A stretch of DNA of 64,000 nucleotides, from positions 2,453,289 through 2,517,288 of the forward strand of contig BCHX01000003.1 of the NCBI GenBank assembly GCA_001599755.1, written 5' to 3'. This document shows positions 44,984-55,016 of the stretch, one piece after another. The stretch comes from Gliomastix tumulicola (Eukaryota; Ascomycota; Sordariomycetes; Hypocreales; Bionectriaceae). The notes under the pieces were generated by a model that worked only from the letters and a program-made list of their open reading frames with translations, was not told the origin of the DNA and ran no database searches. Positions within the stretch are counted from its first letter, which is position 1, and every line of letters starts with the position of its first letter. The position numbers and the translations under genes are program-made.

Positions 44984-45922
44984 TCACTCGGAAGAAGACT
45001 TTCGTCGACGCCAGAATCCCGGGGCACGACCAAAGTCGCTTTCCCAGCGCATGAGGGGCGGGCGCACGTAGTAGTCTTGCCACTCATCTGGTTCCATGAG
45101 TTCTTTCTGCGTTTCCACGTAGTCGCTGACCTGCAAGTACATCCAGCCTACGTCCTCGAACTCACTCTTCGAGTCTCCCCCTTCCCAGGCGGGGTCATTC
45201 GTCGCCTCTCCTTCTTGCTCCTCCTCCTCCTGCTCCTCCTCCTCCTCTTCAGCTACTAAGCCCTGATCGATGGGGGTCCAGCGCCTGTTAATAATCTTGA
45301 CCACGGGGATAGTCATATTGTCTAGTGACTCCAGACACACGTCATCTACTAGTAGACAGTAGTTGTATCGTGCGCCGGCGGCATACAGGTACTCATATAT
45401 ACTGCTTTCTCCGCGCGGGAGCCCTTCTCCCTGACGCCAATTGCGCCTCAACTCGTCAGCAGCCCACCCGTTGAAATGGCTGCGGACACGATCAGGGCCC
45501 GCGCCATCGAATTGTGCCCGGTCGTCCAGCACCAATAGTCTATGGCGCGCCGATAACTGGTTGGGAGTCTGATAATACTTGATAGACTCTTCGACCTCTT
45601 GGTGAAATTGGGCCAGCATGCGCTCCCACGCGGCGTCATCACTGTACGAGACACGGTACAGCACCAAGCCCCAGGGCGCATCGGGCTTGAGAAACGTGCA
45701 TTCTGGCATCAATCGCAGCGGCGACCCGACCACCTGGCTGGCAAGCTCGGCAGAGTAAGCTTCGCGAACAGAGTCTTCGAGGGGGTGCGCTGCGTAGACG
45801 GCCGCAAGAGCCTCTCTGACGCGCTCCGGGTCGAACTCGGGGATGCCAGTCATGGCCTTTTGCATGGCGTCGAGGAATGCTTGCATACGGGCTCTGTCGG
45901 CGTCTGTGAGTCGCCTCGCCAT
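44984..45922 (-). CDS. hypothetical acidic protein
   Basis: Single-exon protein of 312 residues starting MARRLTDADRARMQAFLDAM at 45922. The frame is open further upstream, but the upstream part does not look coding. I do not recognise a family. The first two thirds look globular (helical N-terminus; ECTFLKPDAPWGLVLYRVSY; RHRLLVLDDRAQF; ARYNYCLLVDDVCLESL). A Glu-rich run (EEEEEEQEEEEQEGE) precedes a Trp/Tyr-rich C-terminal part (VGWMYLQVSDYVETQ, WQDYYVRPPLMRW). There is no signal peptide or membrane segment. It lies in tandem with the HET gene on the minus strand, about 0.5 kb downstream of it, and may be an island-specific gene. Confidence 0.65.
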   Translation of the reverse strand: MARRLTDADRARMQAFLDAMQKAMTGIPEFDPERVREALAAVYAAHPLEDSVREAYSAELASQVVGSPLRLMPECTFLKPDAPWGLVLYRVSYSDDAAWERMLAQFHQEVEESIKYYQTPNQLSARHRLLVLDDRAQFDGAGPDRVRSHFNGWAADELRRNWRQGEGLPRGESSIYEYLYAAGARYNYCLLVDDVCLESLDNMTIPVVKIINRRWTPIDQGLVAEEEEEEQEEEEQEGEATNDPAWEGGDSKSEFEDVGWMYLQVSDYVETQKELMEPDEWQDYYVRPPLMRWESDFGRAPGFWRRRKSSSE

Positions 45923-46432
45923 TGTTACGTAGATGAGTCGGACTTGTCCATGATGAGTGTTTAGACGGCTGCATGGTGCTCTCGACCTCAAGAAATAATG
46001 TAGAGGTCGATTGTCTTTTGTTGATAACCTCGCGAGAATGGAAGCCCAGTGTGCTGGCCGTAAGGCAAGTGACATTGGCGGATTTGATTGATGGAGGCAA
46101 GCTGAATGTTCGAAGTTGAGGATGGAAAGGAGTTGAGGATGGAAAGGAGAGAGACGGAGAATGTCAGCTAATAAAAGGGCACAGTCGGTGTGCTGGACAT
46201 TGACTGTGTGGGTCGACGCCCTACAGCTTGCACCTTGGAAACACGACTCTCTCTACCTGGGTACACTCCTTGCCTGACAACCGAAAGTGCCCTCTCTTGC
46301 TCTCCAAAATCTCAAAGACGGTCCGAGACGTGTTGCAAGCAGAAAGAACAGATCGCTAGTACTGGATTCGCCGCCTGTCGACAGGGCCTCCCCGACGCCA
46401 AAATTGGAAGCGAGTTGGCGTCCACAACACAC
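45923..46432. other. intergenic region between HET gene and acidic protein gene
   Basis: Upstream region of the acidic protein gene and 3' flank of the HET gene. Its right end overlaps a repeat copy (46388..46452). Confidence 0.5.
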
Positions 46433-46452
46433 TCAGGCTAGGACGACCACTT
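46388..46452. repeat. dispersed repeat segment, copy 3, overlapping the HET stop codon
   Basis: CGACGCC, then GCGTCCACAACACACTCAGG, aligns with 44485..44541. The HET reading frame ends inside it at 46433. Confidence 0.6.
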
Positions 46453-48907
46453 TCATACTCCTGTGAGCCCATTTCATGGAGTGCAGATGAATGCGGCCGA
46501 CACCCCGGCGGGATGCAACGCCCTTGTCGTCGCACTCAAGGAGCATGACGTTTGCGAAACAGATCGGCACTGCTCGCTCGGCTTCGGTAGGCACCTTGAA
46601 CTCGTACTTGGGATGGAACCACTTCGACCGCATCGGCGTGTCGTCGAATGGCGACTGAGCAGAGAAGGACAGGCACAGGAACTCATACGTCTGCTGTTCT
46701 TCGCTCTGGAGGTGCCTTTTCCCCCATTCCTGATCTGGGGACGGCATGAGGCCACACGGGTCACCGGCATCGTCGAGGAGTGTGAGGCAGGACAGTCCTC
46801 GGAAGCTGTCGACGAGCCAGTGTGTGATGTACGACTCCTTCTTGCTGACGGACAGCCTGACGCACTCGCCATAACAGATTAGCTGCGATGGGGTCATTGC
46901 TTCGGCCTTGGATAGCATCTGTTCGATGGCTGAGCTCGGTGGCATGTGGACGGCATCCAGGCGATCGTTGATGGGGTCCAGCATCTCTCCGTTCCTTCTC
47001 ATCCACTTCACTAATGGTCTCTGGCTGTCGGAGTCGCCGATACCGATTGCGTCCTTCTCATATCCTACGCTACCCTTCCAGCCAGCCCATGACCAGGAAG
47101 GAAGCGAAAAGGACGCTGCACCTCTAGCAGAAGCTCTGCGTTCCATCCGGCTGGTCGGGTACCAGAGAAGCGCTCGATCAAAGAGATCCATCGGATGGCC
47201 GAGAAAGAAGGCATTTGGCCCGGGTAGATGGGATGCCAGTACTGTCATCACCCCAAGAAAGCCATTCAGGATGTCCTCCGGTTTTGTGAAGCTTCTTCGC
47301 GTGTATTCGCTCACGAGGAGTGAGTAGAAGCGAAAGATCTTGTCCTTGGACATGTTATCGCGGAAGACATCGCCCATCAGGTAGTCCAGCTGAGGGTGTC
47401 CCTGGACCAGGCTCAGTGGCCTTGCTGGATGTTTCATGAGGCGTGTGGCGCCTTCAGCTTCGACATCCTCGCATCTGTAGTCTTGCGGGCAGCGGAAGTA
47501 CATCTGGTCATCTGTGAAGATCAGACAACGCCTGGATAGGAGGATCTCCTGGAACGTCCACCCCCGTGTCGACCAGACACTTGAATTGATAGCGACATCG
47601 AGACTGGCCAGGGCTGTGACGATTTCCAGCCCCTCGAGTTCGGTCGTGTACTGCTCAAGAGACCTCGGCGTACTTCCAACGCCGGGGATGCCATAGTCCT
47701 GTTGTGGGTTTGCTGCCGTCGCGACCAATATTGTAAGCAGAGACTTGCCGTATACTTGGTCCATGGCACCTATCAGCGCGGCCTTCTCCAGGTCATCATC
47801 CTGCGTGATGCAAAGGGCGTCGACCCAGAGGAACTGCTCTCCCAGATCGCGGACAACCTGCATCGCATCTCGGATAACTCGTGCAAGTCTTTCTTGGGAA
47901 GCAACTAGCGAGCCAGGCGTGTAGAGATCACCTATGTTGTCACGGGTGAGATGCAGGGCATCGAAACGCGGCCACACGTAGCTCAAAGCGAGGTATCTAC
48001 CACTCCATGGAATCATGCAGAGATTGTTGTTCTTGGTGTCAATCACGCGCAGCATTTCCTGAGACGACTCGGTAGGTGCTGTGCTGAACTGCGCGTCCGG
48101 ATACGCTTCTACTCGTGTGCCCGCAGTCCTGAGAGATGGTCCAGAGCTGCGATGCTCAGCAGACGGATTCACGGCACATCCGCGTGCGTGTGCAGAGCAA
48201 CATTCTCGAAGCCACTCCCGAGCAAGCTCAAGTTTGGGGCCCCCTGGATCAATCAAACGTCCATGAAATCGGGATGCTTTGCCCGCACGGGCCGCGGATG
48301 TTCCCAGCAGTCGAAGAATGATATGTGATCTGCGCTCCCGCGAGCCTGAATCGATGACGATCACCCGCAGCTCGTGCGGCCGCTCGCGTCTGACCCGCGG
48401 GTTCGGGGTGACAGACGGCAAACACTCGAGCACGACGAAAAACACGTCCTTATAATCAAGCGATGTCCTCGTCGAGTGCGTCGAGTGCGTCTCCTCCGGC
48501 TCGGCCGCGCGGGCGCCGATGCCTCGGGTGACGAGACGGCACAGCTCGCAGCTCGTGCACGCAGTCACCTCCTTCAGCCAGCCGAGGTGGTATCTCTTAG
48601 ACGGCCCATTGGCGAATAGCTGCGCGATCTCGATGTCCTCGCATGCTTCACAGACGTTTAATCCGGGGACGGGATCGTGTGACAGCGGCTCGTGGGAGTC
48701 GGGCACATCGTATGGCACATAGTTTGTGTCCCCGACCTTGACGTAGCCGCGTTCGCGTGGCCAAGGCCTTAACGGGGTCTTATCGAGCAGGTATTGGAAG
48801 TCGCTCTCCGCTATGGGAGCATCCGAGACGTCGGAGTCGACTACCACCTCTTGGTAGCCGGTGTTGTAGCTGTACCAGTTGAGGGCATACTTCCTGCGAG
48901 GCTCCAT
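46433..48907 (-). CDS. HET domain heterokaryon-incompatibility-type protein
   Basis: Single-exon protein of 824 residues. The HET domain, which triggers regulated cell death in fungal non-self recognition in the studied members, is complete: YLALSYVWPRFDA (about 310), GEQFLWVDALCITQDDD (about 360-375), YGKSLLTILVATAAN, and STRGWTFQEILLSRRCLIF (about 450-470). An N-terminal Cys motif (VCEACEDIEIAQLF, then ACTSCELCRLV) and the C-terminal FSLPSWSWAGW are typical of this class. The N-terminus (about 1-85, MEPRRKYALNWYSYNTGY) is a gene-specific extension. The last codons fall in a repeat that recurs at 44.5 kb, so the C-terminus may be a recent alteration. No partner gene such as NWD2-type or PLP-1-type is directly adjacent. 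Confidence 0.92.
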   Translation of the reverse strand: MEPRRKYALNWYSYNTGYQEVVVDSDVSDAPIAESDFQYLLDKTPLRPWPRERGYVKVGDTNYVPYDVPDSHEPLSHDPVPGLNVCEACEDIEIAQLFANGPSKRYHLGWLKEVTACTSCELCRLVTRGIGARAAEPEETHSTHSTRTSLDYKDVFFVVLECLPSVTPNPRVRRERPHELRVIVIDSGSRERRSHIILRLLGTSAARAGKASRFHGRLIDPGGPKLELAREWLRECCSAHARGCAVNPSAEHRSSGPSLRTAGTRVEAYPDAQFSTAPTESSQEMLRVIDTKNNNLCMIPWSGRYLALSYVWPRFDALHLTRDNIGDLYTPGSLVASQERLARVIRDAMQVVRDLGEQFLWVDALCITQDDDLEKAALIGAMDQVYGKSLLTILVATAANPQQDYGIPGVGSTPRSLEQYTTELEGLEIVTALASLDVAINSSVWSTRGWTFQEILLSRRCLIFTDDQMYFRCPQDYRCEDVEAEGATRLMKHPARPLSLVQGHPQLDYLMGDVFRDNMSKDKIFRFYSLLVSEYTRRSFTKPEDILNGFLGVMTVLASHLPGPNAFFLGHPMDLFDRALLWYPTSRMERRASARGAASFSLPSWSWAGWKGSVGYEKDAIGIGDSDSQRPLVKWMRRNGEMLDPINDRLDAVHMPPSSAIEQMLSKAEAMTPSQLICYGECVRLSVSKKESYITHWLVDSFRGLSCLTLLDDAGDPCGLMPSPDQEWGKRHLQSEEQQTYEFLCLSFSAQSPFDDTPMRSKWFHPKYEFKVPTEAERAVPICFANVMLLECDDKGVASRRGVGRIHLHSMKWAHRSMKVVVLA

Positions 48908-49373
48908 GGCTGAGGGTCGAATGCGACTGGCAGTTCTCCTGCCTACCCGTACTGTCAGGTCACAATGTCTACAATACCTCTCTTGCCGCTATTGACATGA
49001 CCGGGACGGAACCTCTTCGTTAGTAGGTACTAGTAGGTAGGCAGTAAAGGATGTCAATGGTGCCACGTCTAGGATATTTGGCAGCCACCCCACCAGGAGT
49101 TCCATATGAATAGGTACATTTGGGGGCGCTACAATGCCGCCAGCAATGCAGTCAGCTGTTCAGCTGCTGCAATGCTTCGATAAGGCAATGCGAACCACAG
49201 ATCCAACGTCATCTGCACCTCTCGAGACTCTGTGCGGGGTAATGAACAGGCCTGCAGCTCCCTGCAGCTGCTTGCACAAGACTGCATAATGCTTGAGGAA
49301 TTTCGACACCTCAGTCACTTCCTGTCCATCCGACCAACTTGTTCCAAAGCAGCACGACATCTTGTGAGCCATC
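48908..49373. other. divergent intergenic region HET / DUF4419 gene
   Basis: About 0.47 kb upstream of both genes, so both promoters must lie here. It has a short TAGTAGG repeat near 49020-49040. No gene. Confidence 0.5.
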
Positions 49374-50678
49374 ATGCCTGTCACGTTGCAGATTGTCAAT
49401 CACGACGCGTCCAATTGGAGCAGGGACAAGGTCTCCGATGCAGACAGTCTTCTCAAGGGCGCCTGTCCACGGCAGTACAAACAAAGCCAGAGGATCGTGC
49501 AGTCTTCATTCACCCGCCGTGACTTTCGCACGCGACACATCTCTCCGTCAGCAAACGGCTTCATCTGGGCGGCGAACTACGCTTACAGCCACCACCATCA
49601 TCTGGTGCTTCGCCCAGAGGACATCTGGTTCGCGATCTTGACGCAGCTTGGCTTTTTCATCAACGCCAATGCCGAGAAGCTCCGGGCCTTCTTCGTGGAC
49701 CATGAAGGCCAGAAACACCTCGAGGTCCAGGCTCAGGATATCGACTTCGCTTATATGGCACAGAAGATGACCGAGCTCATGGCAAAGAATATCAAGGATC
49801 CTGAGCTCCGTGACTGGGTCATGCCATCCTTCTCAACCACCACCGACACGGACAGGGTGGTTGGCTCGGTCCTGTTCATGGGCGCGATGCAGAAATACTT
49901 TACCTACGGGTTCAGGGCTCTGTGCGGGCTGCCCTCTGTAACGCTCCTCGGTGAGGTGGCAGACTGGGAGAACATCTTGCAGCGCATCGACAAGATCGAG
50001 CTACTGGGCGAGGAGCCGTCGCTCTTCGCCAAGATGCTACGCCCCATCATCAGCAAGATGGTCCTCTGCTTCCAGGAGCCGCAGAATCCCGAGGCCATCG
50101 ACTTCTGGAACACCATGATCAGCAGAAACAGGCGAGGCAGCGGCAGCAGCTACCTCACTGGCTGGCTCACGGCGTTCTGCTTCTGGAGCGAGGACGGAGA
50201 GGCCAAGCCGCTCTCGCCGGGGACCAAGGTCCGGGGTTCGGAGGAGGGCGGCCTGTTTGCAGATGTCATGTTTCCCCAGTCGGTGGGCATGGATGCGGTA
50301 CCTTGCGGATTTGCCGCTGTTTCTGTCGATGTCGACGATAATGGGGACAAATACAAGGCGACCATGATAGCAGGCTCGGCCGGCATGGCTGCCACGTCGT
50401 CGTCGACGAGTCCCGGGACGGTGCACGCGGGAACGACACGCTCTGAGCCAAGCGCCTCGGATCAGACGGAGCAGCAGCAGCAGGAGTCGGAAGCTGTTGG
50501 ATGTGACACTGTGCAACCCCTTTCAGGCTGGGCGGTGTGTGAGGACGCGCGGGATGAACGAGCGGAGGCTAGAGAGATCATGAAGGCGGACGTTCGAGAA
50601 GGGATGAGTAGAGGAGGGGTCGACGGTTCCATAGGGCTTCGATTCTTGGAGCTCTTCAGACAGCAGAGCAGGACTTGA
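49374..50678 (+). CDS. DUF4419 domain protein
   Basis: Single-exon protein of 434 residues. The DUF4419 pattern is visible: SANGFIWAANYAYSHHHHLVLRPEDIW with WFAILTQLGFFINANAEKLR, then GAMQKYFTYGFRALCGLPSVTLLGEVADWENI (in part), and SYLTGWLTAFCFWSEDG. The family is widespread in fungi and some bacteria and has no settled function. The C-terminal 100 residues are Ser/Gln/Glu-rich and probably disordered. The start at 49374 is the ATG preceding the conserved part. The gene is divergent from the HET gene. Confidence 0.85.
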   Translation: MPVTLQIVNHDASNWSRDKVSDADSLLKGACPRQYKQSQRIVQSSFTRRDFRTRHISPSANGFIWAANYAYSHHHHLVLRPEDIWFAILTQLGFFINANAEKLRAFFVDHEGQKHLEVQAQDIDFAYMAQKMTELMAKNIKDPELRDWVMPSFSTTTDTDRVVGSVLFMGAMQKYFTYGFRALCGLPSVTLLGEVADWENILQRIDKIELLGEEPSLFAKMLRPIISKMVLCFQEPQNPEAIDFWNTMISRNRRGSGSSYLTGWLTAFCFWSEDGEAKPLSPGTKVRGSEEGGLFADVMFPQSVGMDAVPCGFAAVSVDVDDNGDKYKATMIAGSAGMAATSSSTSPGTVHAGTTRSEPSASDQTEQQQQESEAVGCDTVQPLSGWAVCEDARDERAEAREIMKADVREGMSRGGVDGSIGLRFLELFRQQSRT

Positions 50679-51135
50679 GGCGAGACTGAGACGAAACACG
50701 TAGCGGCGAAGTACGGTCTGTCATCACCAAGCTGGTGAGGGCTGATTAGTAGCTGGGTCGGTGACGACTAGCGAATACCAACTGTTGTATATTATTGATG
50801 GGAAGATGCAGCCTGATCTCGAGTCTCTTAATCTCATCGCATTCGCCCTGCTTGACAGAAATTAATATGCATCTTATATGCATTCTGCTGATCCTTCATC
50901 TGTCCCAAAAAGGCATTGAAGCTGAAAAACAGGGCTAGCCTACGGCGAGGATAGCTCATGTCTTAGGGCGTCAATGATATCATCTGATTGGCTGCATGGA
51001 GGCCTCGCGCACTCTCCCCACCCTCCTCCTGCCACTTCTGCCACTTCTGCTTCTGCCCGTCACCTCTCGAATTCTTTGCTCTCTTCACCGACAGTCGTTC
51101 CAGCCAATTGGACTCTTCCGGAGCAGACAGTCACC
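50679..51135. other. intergenic region upstream of vcx1
   Basis: About 0.46 kb holding the promoter and leader of vcx1. The region 51000-51060 is C/T-rich. No gene seen. Confidence 0.5.
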
Positions 51136-52712
51136 ATGAGCGACGCCCACACGCCTCTCCTGGAGGGCAATGGCCATGGAGGCCACCACAACGAAGGCGA
51201 GTCTGGCCGCAGCGGCTTCAGCCCGCGACACTTCCTCGGCGTCCTGTGGCGCTCGTCGTGCACCGCGTCGATGCTCGTCAACTTTCTCTGGCCCTTTGTG
51301 CCGGCCGCCCTCATCCTCCACGCGTTCCCCGGATTGCACGTGGCCAAGTTCGCCCTCGCCTACATCGCCGTCGTGCCCTCGGCCAACCTCGTCGGCTTCG
51401 CCGGGCAGGAGTGGGCGCGCAAGATGCCCAAGATCGCGGGCATCCTCGTCGAGACGACGTTTGGGAGCATCATCGAGGTCATCCTCTTCGTCGTGCTCAT
51501 CGCCAAGCACGACGGCGAGGCGCGGGGCAACGGCGACGAGGGCAACATGATCCCCATCATCCAGGCCGCCATCCTCGGCAGCATCATCACGAACCTGCTG
51601 CTCTGTCTCGGCCTGTGCTTCTTCTTCGGCGGCCTGCGGCAGGCGACGCAGAAGTTCCACCCCATCGTGTCCGAGGTCGGGACCGGCCTTCTGCTCGTCG
51701 CCGCGTTCGGCCTCCTGATCCCGAGCGCCTTCTACTCGGCGCTCAAGTCGGAGACTGTCCGGGATGACGACGCCGCCGTGATTCCCGGTCTCGGCCACAT
51801 CTTGCTGCGCGGAGAGGAGGATGAGTTCACCAAGGCGAAGCTCCTCGAGGACGTGCTCCAGATCTCGCGCGCCACGGCCATCGCGCTGATGGTCGCGTTC
51901 GTGTTCTACATCTGGTACCAGGCCAGGAGCCAGCACAGCATCTTCGACGAGGTCATCGAGGCCGACGAGCATGCCGACCTCGACCGCGGCGACGACATGG
52001 ACAAGGCCAAGTTCACCATGACCGAGGCCCTCGTCGCCCTCGCCGTGTCGCTGGTGCTCGTCACCGTCCTGCTGGTGCTGCTCGTGGCCCAGATCGAGCA
52101 CGTCGTCGAGACGGGCCTCCCTGACCAGTTCCTGGGTTTGGTAAGATTTCAAATAACCTCCCTCCAAGAAACTCCGCCGTCTCCCAACGATGAGTGGCTG
52201 ATAGTGATGATGTGGCAGATTCTCCTCCCCCTTGTCGAGAAGACGGCCGAGCACCTCACCGCCATCGACGAAGCCTGGGACGGCGTCATCAACGTCGCCC
52301 TCTACCACTGCCTCGCGCCGTCCATCCAGACCGCCCTCCTCAACGCGCCTCTGGCCATACTCATCAGCTGGGCGGTCGGTAAGCCGCTGGATCTGAACTT
52401 TGAAATCTTCATGATCTGCCTGCTGGTGCTCTCCATCATGGTCGTGGGCAACTTTCTCCGAGACGGAGAGTCCAACTGGCTCGAGGGGGCGCTGCTCGTG
52501 GTACGGTCTGCCGGTTCGTTAAATCCCTTCTGCGTGTCGATTGCTGACTCTCCTAGATCGTGTACGTCATCATCGCCATCGCGTGCTGGTACTATCCGAA
52601 CCCGGACGTGGCTACGTCCAACGGCGTCGAGTCGGGCATGGTGAACGTCACCATGAGCATTGATACGCTGAAGCAACTGCGCCAGCTCCTCTCCGAGACG
52701 ATCGCGGATTAA
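51136..52712 (+). CDS. vcx1: vacuolar Ca2+/H+ antiporter (VCX1, CAX family)
   Basis: Vacuolar membrane exchanger that moves Ca2+ into the vacuole against H+. Three exons (51136..52140, 52219..52500, 52557..52712) encode 480 residues. Both CAX signature repeats are present: GNLL-type sites replaced by ETTFGSIIEVILF in the first half and LPLVEKTAEHLTAIDEAW in the second half. About eleven hydrophobic segments are visible. The intron at 52141 (78 bp) is a multiple of three and, if retained, would insert residues into the c-2 repeat; splicing restores PDQFLGLILLPLVEK. The last intron is GTACGG to CTAG and joins ALLV to IVYVIIAIACWYYP. The N-terminus is hydrophilic, as usual. Confidence 0.94.
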
Positions 52713-53642
52713 GCGATAGCCTGCAAAAGAGAAATGCGAAGCCGTCGTTCTTCCGGGACATGGGGGGAAGCTGACTGGTGACTGGACCACCAGTCAATGG
52801 TGATTGATGTCTTCTGCCTTCTCCTGCTTTATCCCTCCCTGTCAAGTTGGCAGGATTCTGAAATACAGAGTCTTTGCCTACGCACTCTATCAAGTTCGCT
52901 CCCAGCGCATGGTCGGACTTAGCCACACTCTCTACTAACCAGTGCACTATCAACCCATCGCCGTTGGCCTTTCATTGCCAAAGACAGTCCCAGGTAGACA
53001 CTTGTTGGTCACCAGACAAGCGACCAACCATGTTACGCGCGACCCAGCTTTACCACGAGTTATACCCCGATTATTGCGCCCTCCATGATCACGCAAAACG
53101 ATGATTGTCACTCGTGCCGAATCGCCAGAATCAAATCACCGCTCGTGAACATTGCCTATGTTAATGATCGCCCTTACATATATGTACACACAGTTGTTAC
53201 CGAGCTAGCATAGGATAGTCTCAGCTATCAACAAAATTGTTCACCGCAAGAGTCACTTCACTCATCCATTGACATATAAGTCTTGCCCCCCGAACTGTGA
53301 CAGCACCACTCCGTGCTACGACGCCCTGCCAGTCCTGCGAACAAGCCCCCTCGTCCGGACCCCGAACAGGTCTTCTCCCCAGGCGTTGATATTGGTGTAG
53401 CCGATGGCGAAGTAGGCGGCAAGGCTGAATGTGTCCGCAAAGCTGCGGGTTCATTTGTCTGAATAAATCATAAAACCAGACCAGGTCGTGTTCTTCTTCC
53501 TAGGTGCATTGGTGAGGAGTGCCTTGTCGTAGAGGGCGGTGAGGTGGAGGGCGTTAAGTGGGCGAGGGTACAGTGCCAGCTTGATTTCCGGTCCTCGTCT
53601 CGAACTATTAGTAGTGATATTGCCGATCGAATGCAAGGCATG
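52713..53642. other. convergent intergenic region with possible gene relic
   Basis: About 0.93 kb between the 3' ends of vcx1 and the exopolyphosphatase gene. The minus strand at 53300..53636 contains two protein-like stretches (PLNALHLTALYDKALL and TFSLAAYFAIGYTNINAWGEDLFG) separated by stops, possibly a decayed gene I cannot identify. Confidence 0.35.
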
Positions 53643-55016
53643 CTACGTGCTCATGTCCCATGCCTCAACTGCAGCTTCAATGATGGGCCGAACAACCTTT
53701 CTTCCAGCGCGGGCGTTCTCGTTGGTCCAGACCATCTGGCGTCTTCCCAGCTCGTCCGCCCGATGCCACGGCTTCACCTGGAGCTCCTGGCTCCTCTCGA
53801 CAGCGTCTACGACGGCACGGAACAGACTGTCCGCCTGTTTCTCATCGATGCGGACGTCGTGGCGGACAACGAGGACAATCTCCCTGACAGTCCGCTTCTT
53901 CCCGTTCTCGTCCCTGACCTTGTACTTGTTGAGCGCCACGCTGATGTCTGCGCCGAACTGGGCGGTCCAGGCGGACTCGATGGCGAACCAGTCAAAGAGC
54001 TCTTTGAAGTTTGTCTTCTTCTGGATCTGCTCCTCGAGCGAGTAGGGGATGGACGAGAAGCCGAGACTGACGGTCGGCGTACGCGGCGAGGGCGTGTCGA
54101 CCAGGTCGCCCTTCCAGTCTCTGCGCAGGAGGTCGCGGAGGCCGAGGTGATGGATGTCCTTCTTCGCGGCGCGGAGCTCGTCGTCCAACTCGCCCATCTT
54201 GCTGTCGAGATCCGCTCCTCGCCACTCGCTCCGCCGCAAGACCCTGCCTGCCGTCTCGCGGTCGGCTTCCGCGGCGCCTCTGAGGCCTCCGGAGTCCACG
54301 GCGATGGCCGACAGGATGAGTTCGAGGAGCTCATGGGGCAGGTGGTACTCCGCGGGCAGCCGCTCCAGCTCGTCGAGCATCTGGCGGGCGACGAGGGTGG
54401 TGCAGCTGGCGACGCGCTCAAAGACGCGCGGCCGGGCGTCGGGCCCGGCGCCCCTGTCCTCGTGGTGGTCGAAGATGCTGAGGATCGGGGCGGTGCTCCA
54501 GCGGCGCAGCGGCACCGGGTGGTCGACGATGACGACGCCCCGGATGGCGTCCGACAGCGTCTGCGGGTCCTCCGGCAGCTCCTCGACGGTGAGCAGGTCC
54601 GAGTGGCCGGGCGTCATCCTGGCGCCGTGCAGGGCCGCCTTGTTCTCGGGCCGCAGGTCGAGCGCGTCCGTCGGCGTCTGCAGCAGCGCGATGGCCTTGA
54701 CGGGATGGGACGCGTTCTGCGTGGAGTGCTGGAGGTGGTACGCCCAGGTGAGGGCTGCGACCATGGAGTCGAGGTCGCCCCCCTCGTTGCCCTGGACGAT
54801 GATCCATTCCGACATCCGCGCTGCCTGCCAGTCGACGAGGAAGCGGCGTTTGGTCTCACGAGACCATTCACTGAGGTGACCGACTCCCGCCTCCTGCGTT
54901 GAGTCGGGCTTCGCCATGACGCGCTGCTCTGGTTGCCCGCTTTGGGGCCAATCTGATCCTGCACTGCCAGCGACCGACGCGGCGGCCGCGATGGCGAATG
55001 TATAGAGAATGCGCAT
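53643..55016 (-). CDS. ppx1: DHH/DHHA2 exopolyphosphatase (PPX1-type) with N-terminal signal-like segment
   Basis: Metal-dependent enzyme that removes phosphate from inorganic polyphosphate chains. Single exon of 457 residues starting at 55016. The DHH-domain metal motifs are intact: NEGGDLDSM (about 75), VVIVDHPV (about 160), SIFDHHEDRG (about 182) and AIAVDSGGLRGA (about 245). The DHHA2 part is in the C-terminal third (FKELFDWFAIESAWTAQFGADIS). The N-terminus MRILYTFAIAAAASVAGSAG looks like a cleavable signal peptide, unlike classical yeast PPX1, which is cytosolic or mitochondrial. The next in-frame ATGs (for example MAKPDSTQ) would remove it. Confidence 0.88.
   Translation of the reverse strand: MRILYTFAIAAAASVAGSAGSDWPQSGQPEQRVMAKPDSTQEAGVGHLSEWSRETKRRFLVDWQAARMSEWIIVQGNEGGDLDSMVAALTWAYHLQHSTQNASHPVKAIALLQTPTDALDLRPENKAALHGARMTPGHSDLLTVEELPEDPQTLSDAIRGVVIVDHPVPLRRWSTAPILSIFDHHEDRGAGPDARPRVFERVASCTTLVARQMLDELERLPAEYHLPHELLELILSAIAVDSGGLRGAAEADRETAGRVLRRSEWRGADLDSKMGELDDELRAAKKDIHHLGLRDLLRRDWKGDLVDTPSPRTPTVSLGFSSIPYSLEEQIQKKTNFKELFDWFAIESAWTAQFGADISVALNKYKVRDENGKKRTVREIVLVVRHDVRIDEKQADSLFRAVVDAVERSQELQVKPWHRADELGRRQMVWTNENARAGRKVVRPIIEAAVEAWDMST

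Noticed and set aside
51085..52308. Minus-strand open frame of about 400 codons
   Set aside because: Antisense of vcx1, explained by strong codon bias.
53544..54902. Plus-strand open frame of about 450 codons
   Set aside because: Antisense of the exopolyphosphatase, whose DHH motifs are on the other strand.
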